Counted from the first letter of the stretch, positions 24,402 through 32,277 are shown. The stretch: 39,246 nt of DNA from Neobacillus bataviensis LMG 21833 (GCF_000307875.1 NZ_AJLS01000136.1:1-39246); one strand, 5' to 3'. Notes: generated by a model from the sequence alone, not told the origin. Program-made: numbers and translations.

Positions 24402-25319
24402 CTAATGAATGTCTTTTTTCTTAAAACGTCCACCACGAACTTCAGCGATATCTGCCACCGCTAAAAAGGCACTATCATCATTTTCGGTAACAATTTCCTT
24501 CAATTTTGCTTCCTCAAGACGATTGATTACACAAAAGATTACTTTTTTATCGTCACCTGAATATGCTCCCTCGCCATGAATGTAGGTAACACCACGGCCT
24601 AAGCGATTCATGATGGCATCACCAATTTGTTTCGCATTATCGCTAATAATCCACACGGATTTGGATTCGTCAAGTCCAGTTATAGTAACATCAATCGTTT
24701 TGTAAGCAACAAAATAAGCAATGAGCGAATACATCGCTCGATCCCATGAAAACACAAACCCTGCACAGCCAAGGATGAAGAGATTAAAGAACATAATAAT
24801 TTCTCCGACGGAAAATGGGAGTTTATTATTAAAGAGAATGGCCATTATTTCGGTACCATCAAGTGATCCCCCGTACCTAATCACCAGACCAACGCCAATC
24901 CCAAGAACAATTCCCCCAAAAACAGTGGCAAGAAGGATGTCTTGCGTAAATGCCGGAACCGGATGAAGTAGAGTGGTACCAATAGAAAGAATAATGATGC
25001 CATAAAGAGTGGATAATGCGAAGGTTTTTCCGATTTGTTTGTACCCGATAAAGAAAAAAGGAATATTTAAAATAAATAGGAAAATTCCCAGTTTCCATCC
25101 TGTTATATAGGAAAGCATGATGGAAATGCCTGTAATCCCGCCATCAATAACATTATTGGGAACAAGGAAGATTTCAAGCCCCACGGACATTAAAATGGCA
25201 CCAATGGTGATTAACAATATTCGTTGAAAGATTTTTCTTTTGGTCAATCTTCGGTGTTGAATATTTGCCAATATTGCTTCTTGTTGTTCGATTAAACTCA
25301 TTTCTTGAATTTCTGTCAT
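24402..25319 (-). CDS. YitT family protein with DUF2179 domain
   Basis: A 305-aa membrane protein. A cytoplasmic N-terminal extension (about 40 residues, MTEIQEMSLIEQQEAILANI) precedes five helices of YitT/DUF161 type (GLEIFLVPNNVIDGGITGIS; GIGVGLVIRYGGSLDGTEIM). A soluble C-terminal DUF2179 domain follows (about 225-300, GRGVTYIHGEGAYSGDDKKV). Family function is unproven. AAAGGGG lies before the ATG. It is the gene immediately downstream of the large structured RNA (25405-25978), but that RNA has its own terminator, so the two appear separately transcribed. Confidence 0.88.
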   Translation of the reverse strand: MTEIQEMSLIEQQEAILANIQHRRLTKRKIFQRILLITIGAILMSVGLEIFLVPNNVIDGGITGISIMLSYITGWKLGIFLFILNIPFFFIGYKQIGKTFALSTLYGIIILSIGTTLLHPVPAFTQDILLATVFGGIVLGIGVGLVIRYGGSLDGTEIMAILFNNKLPFSVGEIIMFFNLFILGCAGFVFSWDRAMYSLIAYFVAYKTIDVTITGLDESKSVWIISDNAKQIGDAIMNRLGRGVTYIHGEGAYSGDDKKVIFCVINRLEEAKLKEIVTENDDSAFLAVADIAEVRGGRFKKKDIH

Positions 25320-25401
25320 TAATTTTCCCCTTTCAAAAATAATATCCTTTATTTATTATAACGAAATGGTACTGTTATTAATATTTTTATGCTTATTTTT
25401 T

Positions 25402-25442
25402 AAAAAAATAAAAAGAAGCTACCTCATTTTTGAAGTAACTCC
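25402..25442 (-). terminator. Terminator of the large structured RNA
   Basis: On the minus strand an 11-bp stem (GAGTTACTTCA with TGAGGTAGCTT, three G-U pairs) has a four-base loop and a T-rich tail with T5 and T7 runs. It follows the 3' arm of the RNA's closing helix by about ten bases. Confidence 0.85.
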
Positions 25443-25978
25443 TTAATTGGTATTAACACCTTAGGGGACCCAACCAAGACATCAGACAAATTGTTTTCAA
25501 ATTTTCGTTTCCGTTTAGTTGAAGTTCAAAGCTAATGGAAACTTTTGAAAACTCAGCTGATGTGTGTTTGTTCCGTTGAAGGAATTAATTCACATGTTTA
25601 ATGGAATTCAAATTCCTAAAAGAAACAAATTTTCGGATTGTCACCGTTTAAGACTCTTTATTCCTTCATATGGATTGCAGGCTTCTTGGCAATGAATTTT
25701 TGAAAAGATTTCAGTTATGAATACTCTGATAAAAATTCTTATATCAGATGTACTAACCTATAAATCCTTAACTTGATCCTTTGATATGAATTCTATGGAA
25801 ATACTAGAATTCAATTATGAAAGGCTTTGGCTTTAGATTTAGACCTTTTCAAATTGAATCTTCATCGCTCCACCTTCCAAATGATTGTTGGAAATTACCT
25901 TACAAATACTCGTTCACTAACGGAACGAACACGTATGGTTGAGCCTCCTAAGATGTTAACCTTTGATTATCTTTTACA
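25405..25978 (-). ncRNA. Candidate large structured non-coding RNA, about 570 nt
   Basis: This minus-strand unit has no ORF of 60 codons or more on either strand, yet has a promoter, a terminator and extensive pairing. Its ends are joined by a helix of 23 positions (25937-25959 with 25453-25475): 19 Watson-Crick, three G-U and one A-C. The G-U pairs exist only in minus-strand RNA. Inside are nested helices (25479-25485/25557-25563, 25493-25500/25545-25552, 25507-25512/25537-25542). Simple hairpins lie at 25580-25617, 25725-25748, 25787-25813, 25875-25893 and 25910-25928. An 8-codon ORF (MKIQFEKV, 25839-25865) with a GGTGGAG site lies inside and may be chance. It does not show hallmarks of RNase P, tmRNA, SRP, 6S or group I/II introns. 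OLE or ROOL-like families cannot be excluded by eye. Confidence 0.8.
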
Positions 25979-25983
25979 CTTTT

Positions 25984-26014
25984 AGTATATCACGGAATTT
26001 TTTAAATTAATCAA
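25984..26014 (-). promoter_or_regulatory. Promoter of the large structured RNA
   Basis: Minus strand: extended -10 TGA-TATACT (TATACT at 25984-25989), 19-nt spacer and -35 TTGATT (26009-26014). Start near 25977-25979, about 20 bases before the 5' arm of the closing helix. The TGA-TATACT element is identical to that of the small RNA at 3856. Confidence 0.65.
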
Positions 26015-26054
26015 AATTTTATGACGATACTGTGAATTTTTGGGAAAAATCATG

Positions 26055-26086
26055 CAAAAAAAGCCCTCCTTTCTGAAGGAAGACTC
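26055..26086 (-). terminator. Terminator of the membrane-protein gene 26092-26697
   Basis: Minus-strand stem AGTCTTCCTT/AAGGAGGGCT with T7, six bases after the stop codon. It also insulates the RNA promoter downstream. Confidence 0.85.
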
Positions 26087-26091
26087 TCTAT

Positions 26092-26697
26092 TTAATCAAC
26101 AATTGGATTTTTGAAATTATTATGAACAGGGATTTTGAGCTCTTTAATTTTCGCTTCTATCCGAAATTTATTTTCAGAAAGTTTATCATTAAAGGGAAGT
26201 ATTATTTTACTTCCATCTGTCATTTCAAATTTATATTGATAGAATCCGGTAGACCCCTGATGGTTTCGATAGATAATATGTACTTTAGCCATATCGTTCC
26301 ACTTATATTCTTTTTCCTCTATGCCTGTCAACCCATTATAGTAGATTCCCTTATCATCCATATAGTAATAATTGGTCAAGCTTAAAATAAATACTGGTAT
26401 GCTAATAAGTAGTAATATCCCTGTAATCCATTTCAATTTGCGGGCATTCTCCCGCTGTCTAAAAATGAGATATATGGTCATGATGGCTGCAATAAAAAGC
26501 ATTCCCCCCATAAATGTAATGTAGGCAGAAAACGGTGTTGAAAAGAACCAATAGGAACGGGAAAAATAGACCATGCTCTGATAGGAAGCAACAATGACAA
26601 AAGGTGCGAAAAAGCTACTAATAAATAAAATAATCGTATACGCGACTAACTTAACGGAATGTTCCTCATCTACCTCTTTCCTTCTTAATAAAATCAA
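26092..26697 (-). CDS. Membrane protein with C-terminal soluble domain, unknown
   Basis: A 201-aa protein with about three hydrophobic helices (VAYTIILFISSFFAPFVIVA, AYITFMGGMLFIAAIMTIYL, ITGILLLISIPVFILSL). A soluble end of about 85 residues follows (YYMDDKGIYYNGLTGIEEKE, FYQYKFEMTDGSKIILPF), resembling membrane-attached PH-like domains. TTG start with GGGGGG upstream. No family recognised. It stands alone. Confidence 0.7.
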   Translation of the reverse strand: MILLRRKEVDEEHSVKLVAYTIILFISSFFAPFVIVASYQSMVYFSRSYWFFSTPFSAYITFMGGMLFIAAIMTIYLIFRQRENARKLKWITGILLLISIPVFILSLTNYYYMDDKGIYYNGLTGIEEKEYKWNDMAKVHIIYRNHQGSTGFYQYKFEMTDGSKIILPFNDKLSENKFRIEAKIKELKIPVHNNFKNPIVD

Positions 26698-26858
26698 ATA
26701 TGATCCCCCCTAAATTCTAGAGTAAATTATTCTGCACTTTAATCAATATTATTTTACCTGATAATTTCCAATTATTGAAACATTTGGTGCGATTTTAATA
26801 AAAAATTACGCCTTGAGGTCGAATGGAAAAACTTTCTTTTAAAAAGAAAGAAAACTGT

Positions 26859-26887
26859 ACATAAGCAAAATTTTAATCCACATACTA
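26859..26887 (+). promoter_or_regulatory. Sigma-G-like promoter of the DUF1657/2Duf operon
   Basis: ACATA (26859-26863), a 17-nt spacer and CATACTA (26881-26887) fit the forespore sigma-G consensus (gyATr, 17-18, cATnnTA) except for the first base. It lies about 40 bases before the first start codon. Forespore expression would agree with the known biology of 2Duf proteins. Confidence 0.5.
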
Positions 26888-26927
26888 TTTTTGTAATTCA
26901 ATTCTTATGACGAAAGAAGGATCATCG

Positions 26928-27131
26928 ATGACTGTAGGAACACAAGTTAAACAAGCATTAGCCGGATTAAAAAGTGCCCAGGCAAGTTTTGAAACTTTTG
27001 CACTTGCAACCGATAACCAAAATGCAAAACAACTTTATCAACAAGCGGCCCAGCAAACACAATCAGTTTTAGACAGCCTTGAACCACGCATTCAAGAAAT
27101 CATGTCAGAAGAACCACAGTACAATCAATAA
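26928..27131 (+). CDS. DUF1657 protein
   Basis: A 67-aa helical protein of the DUF1657 family (VGTQVKQALAGLKSAQASFE, QQTQSVLDSLEPRIQEI), found in Bacillus spore operons such as spoVA-2mob. Role unknown; likely forms a two-helix unit. ATG 26928 has AAGGA upstream. It is first of three genes that share this domain. The terminator at 27140 would leave part of the transcription for the downstream pair. Confidence 0.85.
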   Translation: MTVGTQVKQALAGLKSAQASFETFALATDNQNAKQLYQQAAQQTQSVLDSLEPRIQEIMSEEPQYNQ

Positions 27132-27139
27132 AGCTGTTA

Positions 27140-27171
27140 AAGGTTGGCGTTTTTAGCCAACCCCTTTTTTT
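27140..27171 (+). terminator. Terminator or attenuator after the first DUF1657 gene
   Basis: Seven-bp stem GGTTGGC/GCCAACC, extended by AA/CC and followed by T7. It would make the first DUF1657 gene the most abundant part of the transcript. Confidence 0.85.
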
Positions 27172-27209
27172 CATGAAATTAGCATCACCTAAGAAAGGAA
27201 GTTATTATT

Positions 27210-27416
27210 TTGACAATCGCTTCAAACGTCAATCAATGTCTATCCACTATAAAGGGAATTGAAGCCCAGCTGTCCTCATTAGCATTAAATTCACTTGAGG
27301 AGGAAGCGAAAGCCATGTTCCATGAAACCAGCTTAAAAATTGGGGATGTAAAAAAAGACCTGCAATACAGGGTTTTAGAACTCGAACGAAATGAACCACA
27401 ATATAAGGGTACATAA
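27210..27416 (+). CDS. DUF1657 protein, second copy
   Basis: A 68-aa paralogue of the preceding protein (NVNQCLSTIKGIEAQLSSLA, ending LERNEPQYKG versus MSEEPQYNQ in copy 1). TTG start with AAAGGAAG eight bases upstream. It ends 20 bases before the 2Duf gene, so these two are co-transcribed. Confidence 0.82.
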   Translation: MTIASNVNQCLSTIKGIEAQLSSLALNSLEEEAKAMFHETSLKIGDVKKDLQYRVLELERNEPQYKGT

Positions 27417-27436
27417 TATTTTGAGGTGAGAAACAT

Positions 27437-28297
27437 ATGCCAGGTTGGACATTAATCATATTTCGCTCGTTGATTTTTCTGCTGCTCTTATTCATAACCA
27501 CCAAAGTTCTTGGAAAAAAACAAATTTCTGAGCTTTCCTTTTTTGAGTATGTCGCTGGGATAACAATCGGAAGCATAGCAGGTGAGGTTGTTACTGGACT
27601 TGAAGCGAACATGTATCACGGAGCATTAGCAATCGCCGTCTTCGGATTTATTACTTTTTTATCTAATTATTTATCTATAAAAAGTAAAAAATTCAGCGAC
27701 TTCGTAGAAGGTAAAGGTACAGTTGTCATTCAAGATGGAAAAATCTTAGAAAATAATTTAAAAAAGGAAAAGTATACCATTGATGAATTATCTGCTCTGC
27801 TGCGTCAAAAGAATATTTTTAAAGTCGCAGATGTAGAATTTGCTGTATTGGAACCACGCGGTAATTTAAGCGCCTTACTAAAAAAAGAAAACCAACCTTT
27901 AACACCTAAAGATTTACAAATGAAAATGCCGAATGAGAAAGAACCGCAAACCATTATTATGGATGGGAACATCGTGGATGAAGCCTTACGATGTGCCGGT
28001 AAAGGCAGAGGCTGGCTTTACACCGAGTTAGAAAAGCTTGGAGTGACCCTTGATAATGTTTTTCTCGGTCAAGTGGATTCATATGGGGATATAACAGTTG
28101 ACCTTTACGATGATAAAATTAAAGTACCTGCACCCGCAGTCCGCCCATTATTACTTGCAACCTTAAAAAAAACCCAGGCAGACTTAGAAATATTTTCACT
28201 TGAAACCGATTGTCAAAAATCAAAAGCGATGTATAAGAAAAATGCAGTGATCCTGCAGGAAACCATTGATAAGTTGTCACCATACCTTAATGGATAA
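27437..28297 (+). CDS. 2Duf-type spore membrane protein (DUF421-DUF1657 fusion)
   Basis: A 286-aa protein. Three N-terminal helices carry the YetF/DUF421 signature (GKKQISELSFFEYVAGITIG, then SIAGEV). A soluble DUF421 domain follows (VEGKGTVVIQDGKILENNL; AGKGRGWLYTELEKLGVTLD). The last 50 residues (TLKKTQADLEIFSLETD, KSKAMYKKNAVILQ) repeat the DUF1657 pattern of the two upstream genes. The combination defines 2Duf, a spore inner-membrane protein of spoVA-2mob operons linked in the literature to wet-heat resistance. Here spoVA genes are absent. GAGGTG precedes the ATG. Confidence 0.88.
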   Translation: MPGWTLIIFRSLIFLLLLFITTKVLGKKQISELSFFEYVAGITIGSIAGEVVTGLEANMYHGALAIAVFGFITFLSNYLSIKSKKFSDFVEGKGTVVIQDGKILENNLKKEKYTIDELSALLRQKNIFKVADVEFAVLEPRGNLSALLKKENQPLTPKDLQMKMPNEKEPQTIIMDGNIVDEALRCAGKGRGWLYTELEKLGVTLDNVFLGQVDSYGDITVDLYDDKIKVPAPAVRPLLLATLKKTQADLEIFSLETDCQKSKAMYKKNAVILQETIDKLSPYLNG

Positions 28298-28309
28298 CAT
28301 TTGCAGTGA

Positions 28310-28344
28310 TGAAAAAATCCTTATCAATGGAATTGATAAGGATT
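28310..28344. terminator. Terminator between 2Duf and the EamA gene
   Basis: Thirteen-bp stem AATCCTTATCAAT/ATTGATAAGGATT. The T6 run is on the minus strand, so it chiefly ends the EamA transcript, although it can also stop the plus strand. Confidence 0.75.
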
Positions 28345-28364
28345 CGTTATTCACGTATTCCAAT

Positions 28365-29333
28365 CTATGCACTTACTTTTTTCATTTTTGGCCTTGCTAC
28401 TTTATTTGAAACATAACTGTGCAGCACCATTCCAATCATAACCAATGCCATGCCGACCCAAGAAAGGGCTGAAGGCATTAACGAAGTTAAGAGCAACAGC
28501 TCTCCGATTACTGCGAATAAAACTTCCATTGATTGTGTTGCCTCCACCGCAGCAAGCTTTTGCATATCCCCTCTTACGAGATCTGTCGCATGAAAGAAGA
28601 GAATGGTTGCAATTACGCCTGAGGATATGGCAACGAGTGCGGATTGGCCGGTTTGCCCTAAGCTTGGCATCCCCTCATTTATCAGTCCAAAAATGGATAA
28701 AATGATCCAGAAGGGCATGCTTGCCAGTGTCATTCCTAATACACGTTGGAAAACGTCCAGGCGCCCGCCACACACCTCCATCATTTTTCGATTACCTAAT
28801 GGGTAAGCAAAAGATGCAACAACGACCGGTAATACCCCTAAGGAAAGAGCAATAATCGACAAATGATTGGCCTGTTCTACCTGCATCAAAATAATTCCAA
28901 GTAAAATGATCAAAGACATTCCTAAACCCTTGAAGGGAATTTTCCCCTTTTTTTGGCTTGGACCGTTATCTGTCATCACCGTTTCATAGAAAAGCGGCGC
29001 AAGCAGTGAACCGGAGATTATGGTAATCTGCCATGTCGCAGCAATTAGCCAACCCGGGGCATATGCTGCTGAAAAGCAAATGGGAGCATAAAATAATCCG
29101 AAACCAATAGAACTCCACAAAACCCAAGCACCTGGCTTCTGTTTCATTTCCAGCAGCAATGGTTTTAAATTTTTCCTTGCTATCACGATAATGAATAGAA
29201 AGGGAATCATAAAGAAATACCTTAAAGAGGCACTCCAAATCCAACTTCCCCCCGCGAGCTCCATCGAGCGATTTAATATAAAGGTAAATGCAAAAAAGAA
29301 AGCTGCAAAGATGCCTATTATGATTGGCCGCAT
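28365..29333 (-). CDS. DMT-superfamily multidrug efflux-type transporter (EamA-like)
   Basis: A 322-aa membrane protein with about ten helices in two homologous halves, of the drug/metabolite transporter superfamily. The start IIIGIFAAFFFAFTFILNRS, the segment SAAYAPGWLIAATWQITIIS and the tail FFHATDLVRGDMQKLAAVEA match the EmrE-like multidrug-resistance group (PF13536). The substrate is unknown. ATG 29333 has GGAG ten bases upstream and is preferred to the TTG at 29342. It is downstream of the YitT gene but separated from it by a terminator. Confidence 0.85.
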   Translation of the reverse strand: MRPIIIGIFAAFFFAFTFILNRSMELAGGSWIWSASLRYFFMIPFLFIIVIARKNLKPLLLEMKQKPGAWVLWSSIGFGLFYAPICFSAAYAPGWLIAATWQITIISGSLLAPLFYETVMTDNGPSQKKGKIPFKGLGMSLIILLGIILMQVEQANHLSIIALSLGVLPVVVASFAYPLGNRKMMEVCGGRLDVFQRVLGMTLASMPFWIILSIFGLINEGMPSLGQTGQSALVAISSGVIATILFFHATDLVRGDMQKLAAVEATQSMEVLFAVIGELLLLTSLMPSALSWVGMALVMIGMVLHSYVSNKVARPKMKKVSA

Positions 29334-29380
29334 GGTTTCCAATCTCCTTTTAAAATATGTATATGTTGTTATTTTCTATG

Positions 29381-29410
29381 AAAAAAAGGAAACCTTCAAG
29401 TGGTTTCCTT
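29381..29410 (-). terminator. Terminator of the YitT gene 29455-30279
   Basis: Nine-bp stem AAGGAAACC/GGTTTCCTT with a T7 run on the minus strand. Confidence 0.85.
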
Positions 29411-29454
29411 AAATTACCCTCATCTTTCAGAAAAATCCATACCTAGACCCTTAT

Positions 29455-30279
29455 CTAAGAAGGACTCGGCCGATGGAACAGCCCCATTACCTCAATAGTT
29501 TCTGTTATATTTACGAAAGCGGCGGGATCCACTTCCGTTATGAGATTTTTCACCTCATTTAACTCGTACCTTGAAATAACGGTAATTAACACGTTCCGTT
29601 GGTTATTAGAATAGCCGCCGACGCCGTCCATGATCGTTAATCCTCTATACAAATTTGTCAGTAAATGTGCTCTCATTTCTTGACCTTTTTCTGTAATAAT
29701 CATTAAGGTTAATTTCGCATGATCCGTATAAATGGCATCAACCACTTTACCGGTTACATAAATAGAAACTAATGTATTTAGCGCTGAATCCCAATTAAAT
29801 AAAAACCCGCTAATTACAATCACAACAGCGTTCATTCCCGAGAGCAAGGTCCCAATAGGGAAATCTCTTTTCCGAGATACAATCATTCCGATAATGTCGA
29901 ACCCCCCGGTTGAACCGGAAGAACGGAACACGATCCCTACCCCTATCCCTGTTAAAGCACCGCCAAAAATCGACGATAATATCGTGTCTTTTGCAATTTC
30001 ATGCACAGGAACCAGATATAGTCCTAACGAGATAATAAACACGGAAAAAATTGAATTCATGATAAACTTTTTTCCAAGCATTTTGTATCCAATAATTAAT
30101 AACGGAAAATTTAAAAGGAAATTAGCAAGCCCCGTATTAATTGGAGAAATCATTCCAAACATCATTGAAATCCCGCTTAGTCCGCTACTTAAGACCTGAT
30201 GGGGAATTAAGAAAAGATTAAATCCTACTACGACGATGAGGGATCCCAGTATTAAACCAATAAATCGCACCTTTTTCAT
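29455..30279 (-). CDS. YitT family protein with DUF2179 domain
   Basis: A 274-aa membrane protein. Five helices with the family stretches GFNLFLIPHQVLSSGLSGIS and GIGVGIVFRSSGSTGGFDII precede a DUF2179 domain (about 195-270, RGLTIMDGVGGYSNNQRNVL). It differs enough from the 24402-25319 protein to be an old paralogue. The GGAG site touches the ATG at 30279; a GTG three codons later (30270) has better spacing and may be the true start. It is divergent from the lysine riboswitch unit. Confidence 0.87.
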   Translation of the reverse strand: MKKVRFIGLILGSLIVVVGFNLFLIPHQVLSSGLSGISMMFGMISPINTGLANFLLNFPLLIIGYKMLGKKFIMNSIFSVFIISLGLYLVPVHEIAKDTILSSIFGGALTGIGVGIVFRSSGSTGGFDIIGMIVSRKRDFPIGTLLSGMNAVVIVISGFLFNWDSALNTLVSIYVTGKVVDAIYTDHAKLTLMIITEKGQEMRAHLLTNLYRGLTIMDGVGGYSNNQRNVLITVISRYELNEVKNLITEVDPAAFVNITETIEVMGLFHRPSPS

Positions 30280-30383
30280 CTCCTGCCTGCCACTTGTCTT
30301 TTTAAAAATAATACCGATTCTCCGTAACGATGTAAATTTAATAGTTTTTTACAATAATATTCAATTATCTGTTTATTTTTCCA

Positions 30384-30411
30384 TTGACATTTTTAAAATA
30401 ATATCTATACT
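30384..30411 (+). promoter_or_regulatory. Promoter of the lysine riboswitch-lysP unit
   Basis: TTGACA (30384-30389), 16-nt spacer, TATACT (30406-30411). The start point near 30418 gives a leader of about 330 nt before the permease start codon. Confidence 0.75.
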
Positions 30412-30440
30412 ATATAAATATATTAACTTAATAGCAAAAT

Positions 30441-30640
30441 CCTCATCAAACCGATGAGGTAGAGGTCGCGGTTTTTATCAGTAATGCGGACGAGGTGTAG
30501 AGACACCCCTGACTCCGTTTGAAAGGAAAAGCTGCCGAAGTGTGTTTTTCATCTCTGAAAAAGCATGCTGGGGCTGTCTCCAAATAGGAACAGAACTGTC
30601 ACGTATAGTCCTACCAGCTATTCGTGTTGAGCTATCTTTC
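30441..30640 (+). promoter_or_regulatory. Lysine riboswitch (L box)
   Basis: The leader carries the conserved blocks of the lysine aptamer in order: GATGAGGTAGAGGTCGCGG (30453-30471), the AGTAATGCGGACGA loop region, GTTTGAAAGGAAAAGCTGCC (from about 30517), GCCGAAGTGTG, CTGGGGCTGTC and ACAGAACTGTCACG, closing with CTACC (30611-30615) against GGTAG (30459-30463). A seven-bp hairpin CCTCATC/GATGAGG (30441-30459) upstream could compete for the P1 5' strand. Lysine binding is expected to favour the terminator at 30666 and so shut off the downstream permease. Confidence 0.92.
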
Positions 30641-30665
30641 GGAAGGTATGATGCGGGGTATTGAT

Positions 30666-30698
30666 AATGCCATCGATTCTACTTCGATGGCATTTTTT
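30666..30698 (+). terminator. Riboswitch expression-platform terminator
   Basis: Ten-bp stem ATGCCATCGA/TCGATGGCAT and T6, between aptamer and permease RBS. Its presence also excludes a start codon at 30661. Confidence 0.92.
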
Positions 30699-30747
30699 AT
30701 TCCAAAACTCCTTCTCGAAAAAGAAAAAGAAAAAGGAGTCCTTACTT

Positions 30748-32220
30748 ATGCAAACAGCAAGAGCCTTAGAAGAACAAGTCAATACGGGTGAACAATCCGA
30801 AACGACTGAATTGAAACGAAGCTTAAAATCGCGGCACCTCACGATGATTTCACTCGGCGGAACAATTGGTACCGGGCTTTTCCTTGCCAGTGGCGGGGCC
30901 ATTCATTCTGCCGGACCTGGTGGTGCCATTCTCTCCTATCTCATCATTGGGGTCATGGTATACTTTTTAATGCAAAGCCTAGCTGAAATGGGCGCCTATA
31001 TGCCTGTGGCCGGAAGCTTTAGCACGTATGCGACTAAATTTGTGGATCCTGCCCTTGGATTTGCGCTCGGCTGGAATTACTGGTACAACTGGGCCATTAC
31101 CATTGCGGCTGAATTAGCGGCGGTAACCATGATCATGAAATTCTGGTTTCCGAATACTCCATCCTTAGTTTGGAGCAGCATTTTTTTAGTGATTATGTTT
31201 CTATTAAATTATCTTTCAGTAAAAGGATTTGGGGAAGCTGAATATTGGTTTTCTCTGATTAAGGTAGTAACAGTTATTATCTTTATTATTACTGGGACAT
31301 TAATGATTTTTGGCATTATGGGCGATCAAGCGGTTGGATTTAAGAATTTCACGATTGGCGATGCCCCGTTCCACGGCGGATTTATGGCCATGCTTGGAAT
31401 CTTTATGGCAGCTGGTTTCTCTTTTCAAGGAACAGAGCTTTTAGGGGTTGCTGCCGGAGAAACAGAAGATCCCGCAAAAGCTATTCCACGCGCAGTCAAA
31501 ACGGTTTTTTGGCGGATTCTTTTATTTTATGTACTTGCAATCCTAGTCATCGGACTTCTGATTCCTTATACAAACGGCAACCTAGCCAATGGCGATATTT
31601 CTGTCAGCCCATTTACACTTGTATTTCAAAAAGCTGGAATTGCCTTTGCCGCTTCTGTCATGAATGCCGTTATTTTAACTGCGGTATTATCTGCCGGAAA
31701 TTCAGGAATGTATGCTTCAACACGCATGCTCTGGGATTTGGCCCGTCAAGGGAAGGCTCCAAAATTCCTTGGTAAACTTAATAAAAAAGGTGTACCGGTA
31801 AATGCACTAATTGCCACAACCTTAGTCGGAACTCTTGCCTTTCTTGCTTCATTCTTCGGTGATGGAACCGTTTATGTATGGCTCTTAAACGCTTCCGGTA
31901 TGTCGGGCTTTATTGCATGGCTCGGAATTGCTATTTGCCACTACCGTTTCCGCAGGGCGTTTGTAGCACAGGGGTTGGATTTTAACTTGTTACCTTTTAA
32001 ATCGAAATTCTTCCCATTTGGGCCAATTTTTGCCTTTCTAGTTTGTGGATTTGTTGTTTTAGGACAAAATTATTCTGCTTTTATGGGTAACCATATTGAT
32101 TGGAACGGTGTGTTAGTTTCTTACATCGGCTTGCCATTATTCCTTATTTTATGGCTTGGCTATAAATTCACGAAAAAAACAAAGCTAATCCCATTAGAGA
32201 AATGCGATTTAAACAACTAA
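30748..32220 (+). CDS. lysP: Lysine-specific amino acid permease
   Basis: A 490-aa APC-superfamily permease with twelve expected helices. The amino acid permease signature runs through SLGGTIGTGLFLASGGAIHS, AEMGAYMPVAGSFSTYA and GFALGWNYWYNWAITIAAEL; FSFQGTELLGVAAGETEDP and NSGMYASTRMLWDLARQGKAP follow. The lysine riboswitch in the leader points to lysine uptake, agreeing with the LysP family. ATG 30748 has AAAAAGGAG nine bases upstream. A strong terminator follows, so the gene is alone under riboswitch control. Confidence 0.93.
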   Translation: MQTARALEEQVNTGEQSETTELKRSLKSRHLTMISLGGTIGTGLFLASGGAIHSAGPGGAILSYLIIGVMVYFLMQSLAEMGAYMPVAGSFSTYATKFVDPALGFALGWNYWYNWAITIAAELAAVTMIMKFWFPNTPSLVWSSIFLVIMFLLNYLSVKGFGEAEYWFSLIKVVTVIIFIITGTLMIFGIMGDQAVGFKNFTIGDAPFHGGFMAMLGIFMAAGFSFQGTELLGVAAGETEDPAKAIPRAVKTVFWRILLFYVLAILVIGLLIPYTNGNLANGDISVSPFTLVFQKAGIAFAASVMNAVILTAVLSAGNSGMYASTRMLWDLARQGKAPKFLGKLNKKGVPVNALIATTLVGTLAFLASFFGDGTVYVWLLNASGMSGFIAWLGIAICHYRFRRAFVAQGLDFNLLPFKSKFFPFGPIFAFLVCGFVVLGQNYSAFMGNHIDWNGVLVSYIGLPLFLILWLGYKFTKKTKLIPLEKCDLNN

Positions 32221-32222
32221 TG

Positions 32223-32256
32223 AAAAAAACAGACCCTTATTGGTCTGTTTTTTTTG
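32223..32256. terminator. Terminator of lysP
   Basis: Stem AAAAAACAGACC/GGTCTGTTTTTT with T8; symmetrical A and T runs allow function for the converging XRE gene as well. Confidence 0.9.
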
Positions 32257-32277
32257 TAAAAAGCAACAAAGGATACT

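Noticed and set aside
25839..25865. MKIQFEKV leader peptide gene inside the large RNA
   Set aside because: It has a reasonable ribosome-binding site, but eight codons are too few to support a coding claim; mentioned only within the RNA entry.
30661..30747. N-terminal extension of the lysine permease
   Set aside because: The extra codons run through the riboswitch terminator hairpin, and a good ribosome-binding site marks the ATG at 30748.
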